Part shown: positions 62,701 to 64,000 of the stretch, piece after piece
Numbering within the stretch: position 1 is the stretch's first letter
How the letters are laid out: every line of letters begins with the position of its first letter
Origin: an uncultured Paracoccaceae bacterium
GTDB lineage: Bacteria; Pseudomonadota; Alphaproteobacteria; Rhodobacterales; Rhodobacteraceae
DNA: 64,000 nt
Direction: 5' to 3'
Assembly: GCA_947503925.1 (NCBI GenBank)
Contig: CANNFQ010000014.1
Location: 1 to 64,000, forward strand
Notes under the pieces: model-generated
Told to the model about the DNA's origin: nothing
What the model saw: the letters and a program-made list of their open reading frames with translations, nothing else
The model's database searches: none
Program-made: the position numbers and the translations under genes

Positions 62701-63025
62701 GGTCCGGGTCAATTGATCCCTCAAGATCAAAGCTAAAGGCCATGTTGTAGTGGCTCGCCCCTCTGTCAGCCGCCTGCAGGAAGTACATGCGCTGTTGGCC
62801 GGGGGTCAGCGGCGCGGGGCAATCATCCAGTGTTGGATCACGATCCGGCAAAGTTTGCTGCCGGCCCGCCAGAAATGCGATTAACTCTGCTTTGTTGGCC
62901 TTCAGTTGCGCTTTCAGCTCATTCGATAGCGGCACGCCACGAGCCTGAAACTTCAACGCGTCACCCTCCAGATACAGTGTGACGCCCTGTGCACGGGCTT
63001 CCTCGATCAAGGAAATGACGCTCAC
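59756..63025 (-). CDS. NRPS: docking-C-A-T
   Basis: 1089-residue synthetase. TubC-like docking domain (1-53). C (72-490; HHIAFDGWS at 197, of the L-donor/L-acceptor look). A (515-990; FTSGTTGRPKG at 655; NYYGPTE at 792; A10 is TPACKIDR with Lys982, where NGK is usual; code about DVIHYGYVYK, not one I recognise). T (Ser1036 in ELGGHSL). The acidic C-terminus, DDDSDEILL, fits a short linear motif that binds the docking domain of the next protein. No epimerase. GTG start overlaps the upstream stop (GTGA). Confidence 0.92.
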   Translation of the reverse strand: MSVISLIEEARAQGVTLYLEGDALKFQARGVPLSNELKAQLKANKAELIAFLAGRQQTLPDRDPTLDDCPAPLTPGQQRMYFLQAADRGASHYNMAFSFDLEGSIDPDQLEHALRAIVQRHAVLRSTYRRAGEDIVQVPGAADAFCLSRIAADDDAAADADVADLSAAPFDLAAELPLRATLITRGADRARLSLVFHHIAFDGWSYHLFLDELSAAMAGKDVAQPPYQIADIARWQHDKDAIGSAYWQERLSGVEMLNALPADRPRRPNDPYHAQSMTARINAATLARLDDFSRQQGVTRFSLLHAVLAVVVARWSGRDHAVIGTPVSGRDKPAFDRIIGLFVNTLPVKTDIDPKLGFDRFVKQADAGLKNDLAHQDVPLDRIINTVSAQRDQAFPPLLQILFTLGEPEADRLTIPGCVARPHLVQRNTVNFELEVHAQPDAAGLTLDFGYAANLFDAETIAGFSDSYVTLLEAALQDPDTLVGCLPVASGDMMTRLNEWNAAARDIAPYDSFPTRFARQVAATPDAIACRNADQSWTYRTLDDASGAIAAELIAAGVGRGDFVGLSVGRDFTMVLGIVAILKAGAAYVPLDARLPQSRLTQIMEDCTPRMVLGDAATPTSLKSGDFIDLEAPRSAVTTAALPDLSPDLPAYAIFTSGTTGRPKGVVITHRNLSSFLSGAARLTPLQVGSVIPLLTAISFDVHVIDIQHALANGATVALPGEAAVTDPPRLIASLAALEVTDIHATPATWQMLVDAGWQAPATARLYSGGDALPEDLKDRLLSAGPGLRLWNYYGPTEATVYVSATEMAHGSPVTVGRAFPGNGFHVLDASLTPIPPGVVGRLFLSGENLAVGYLGQPDLTTARFPVDPLSGQRLYDTGDLARWTHNGQLQILGRADFQVKIRGHRVELGEIEMRLAARPEVTEAVAVASTDGTTLNAFVRPVPKAEQIAEMRADLAADLPAYMVPARITGLETMPKTPACKIDRVALSQMSTKPPQVTVAAESTEEKLIEAIWADLLDLEQIDVFTSFFELGGHSLLAIRMLGRVEARTGTIIPLRNLLMAPTIAGVAQLLAGACPDPQDDDSDEILL

Positions 63026-64000
63026 AACTCGCCCTCTTCCACCACATTCGTCGAAACCGGTTGCGGCGCGGCAAGCCTGACCAGCGTATCGATTAGACGC
63101 GCCAGATCCCGCACCGTGTAATTGTCAAAGAAATCCTCAAGCTTCAGCGCCACACCATATTCCGCCGACAACCGGCTGAGGATCTTGATCGCCAGCAGCG
63201 AATGCCCGCCAATAGAAAAGAAACTGTCGGTGGCTGAAATGTCGCCCCGTTCCAGAAAGGTCGACCAAATCGCGGCCACCTGTATTTCTGTTGCACTTTC
63301 GGGGGCAGTTTGACCTGCTGATACCGCCACAAGCCCCGGTAAGTCGACCCGATCGACCTTGCCCTGCGCGGTGAGGGAGAACGCATCGCGCACCAGAACC
63401 GCATTCGGGCGCATGAAAGGCGGCAGGGCCTTGCGCAGAGCGCCAGTCAATTGCCGCCCCAACCGCTGCGGCTTCAGCTCACCCGCCGCGATCAGCGCCT
63501 GCATCTCGCCCGTGGGAACGACATAGCCCAGCAACTGCCCGCCCTTCACGGCGGCAGCGGCCTGCGACACGCGCGCGTCAGCCATCAGCAGACGGGTGAG
63601 TTCGTTGAGGTTCACTCGGAAGCCCCGGATCTTCACCTCGTCATCGCGCCGACCCAAAAACAGCAACTGACCATCCAATGACCAGCGCGCGAAATCGCCC
63701 GTCCAGTAATAGCGTTCTGTCGGATCCAACCCAAAATGGACGCCCGAGACGAACCGCTCTGCCGTCAGTTCCGTTTGGCCAAGATACCCTTTGGCAACCC
63801 CCGCACCACCGATCACCAACTCGCCTTCGACCCCGGCAGGGCATAGCCTGCCGACAGCGTCGACGACCAGTGCGGTGACATTCGGAACCGGACGCCCGAT
63901 GGGTGGCGCGTCCGGATGATCTTCGGTCAGTTCAAAACAGACCGCATCCACGGTCGTTTCAGTCGGCCCGTACATGTTGAACAGGCGCAAGCCGGGCACC
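63022..64000 (-). CDS. NRPS: A-T C-terminal part (5' end outside window)
   Basis: The last 325 or so residues of an NRPS protein that continues past the right edge. Seen: the second half of an A domain (LFNMYGPTETTVDAV, GYLGQTELTAERF, YYWTGDFARW, KIRGFRVNLNEL, A10 TAQGKVDR) and a T domain (FSIGGHSLLAI). The tail VVEEGEL is acidic and could dock on the next protein. Only three binding-pocket positions are visible (Met, Val, Asp), too few to predict the substrate. Its own N-terminal domains, and so whether it starts the line, cannot be seen. Confidence 0.9.
   Translation of the reverse strand, partial: VPGLRLFNMYGPTETTVDAVCFELTEDHPDAPPIGRPVPNVTALVVDAVGRLCPAGVEGELVIGGAGVAKGYLGQTELTAERFVSGVHFGLDPTERYYWTGDFARWSLDGQLLFLGRRDDEVKIRGFRVNLNELTRLLMADARVSQAAAAVKGGQLLGYVVPTGEMQALIAAGELKPQRLGRQLTGALRKALPPFMRPNAVLVRDAFSLTAQGKVDRVDLPGLVAVSAGQTAPESATEIQVAAIWSTFLERGDISATDSFFSIGGHSLLAIKILSRLSAEYGVALKLEDFFDNYTVRDLARLIDTLVRLAAPQPVSTNVVEEGEL

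Overview
This 64 kb window reads as the chromosome of a Roseobacter-group alphaproteobacterium (Rhodobacteraceae). Three things point there: the tuf, tRNA-Trp, secE, nusG, rplKAJL, rpoBC backbone; the block of ChvI and ChvG, a kinase-only HPrK, RapZ, an EIIA and HPr; and the fusion of an NDH-2-like flavoprotein to SelD. The assignment is inference from gene content; no 16S rRNA gene is present.

Positions 1-20000 hold the transcription/translation core: the end of EF-Tu, tRNA-Trp, secE, nusG, rplK, rplA, rplJ, rplL, rpoB and rpoC, with clear terminators after tuf, rplA, rplL and rpoC. This core is interrupted twice. A sulfotransferase-like gene sits between tRNA-Trp and secE. A 5.4 kb stretch with a D-mannonate dehydratase-like gene, a PAS-GGDEF-EAL protein and a glutathione S-transferase sits between rplL and rpoB. 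A long structured leader precedes rpoB, and two matched perfect hairpins lie between rpoB and rpoC.

Positions 20000-30000 hold central-metabolism regulation. An ATP-dependent PEP carboxykinase is divergent from the acid/envelope-stress system ChvI/ChvG, and a tandem 16-bp operator-like repeat lies between them. After chvG come hprK, rapZ, an EIIA gene and ptsH in overlapping frames, a regulatory PTS with no transport components. An acyltransferase and an acetyl-CoA acetyltransferase follow.

Positions 30000-43200 are a mixed accessory region: a small glycine-rich membrane protein, two related VOC-fold proteins (one membrane-anchored), an AttEFGH-like ABC system with an AttH/CrtC-like protein, and a flavin-binding protein. 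Next come the FAD-SelD fusion and, convergent with it, the tRNA 2-selenouridine synthase (selenium used for tRNA modification). A serC-serA operon with a phosphoesterase gene follows, behind a candidate serC leader RNA.

Positions 43763-64000 (minus strand, running off the right edge) are a hybrid NRPS/PKS cluster, the most unusual part of the window. Read in transcription order it holds: an A-T protein (partial), docking-C-A-T, docking-C-A-T-TE, a 2917-residue A-T-C-A-T-KS-KR-ACP-TE protein, a methyltransferase, an MFS exporter and an EntD/Sfp-type phosphopantetheinyl transferase. Every junction is a 4-base overlap or a gap of 20 bases or less. The PKS module has no acyltransferase domain, and there are two thioesterases. 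This suggests two release points or two cooperating assembly lines, one of which could make an aliphatic-residue/Asn peptide ending in a statine-like gamma-amino-beta-hydroxy acid.
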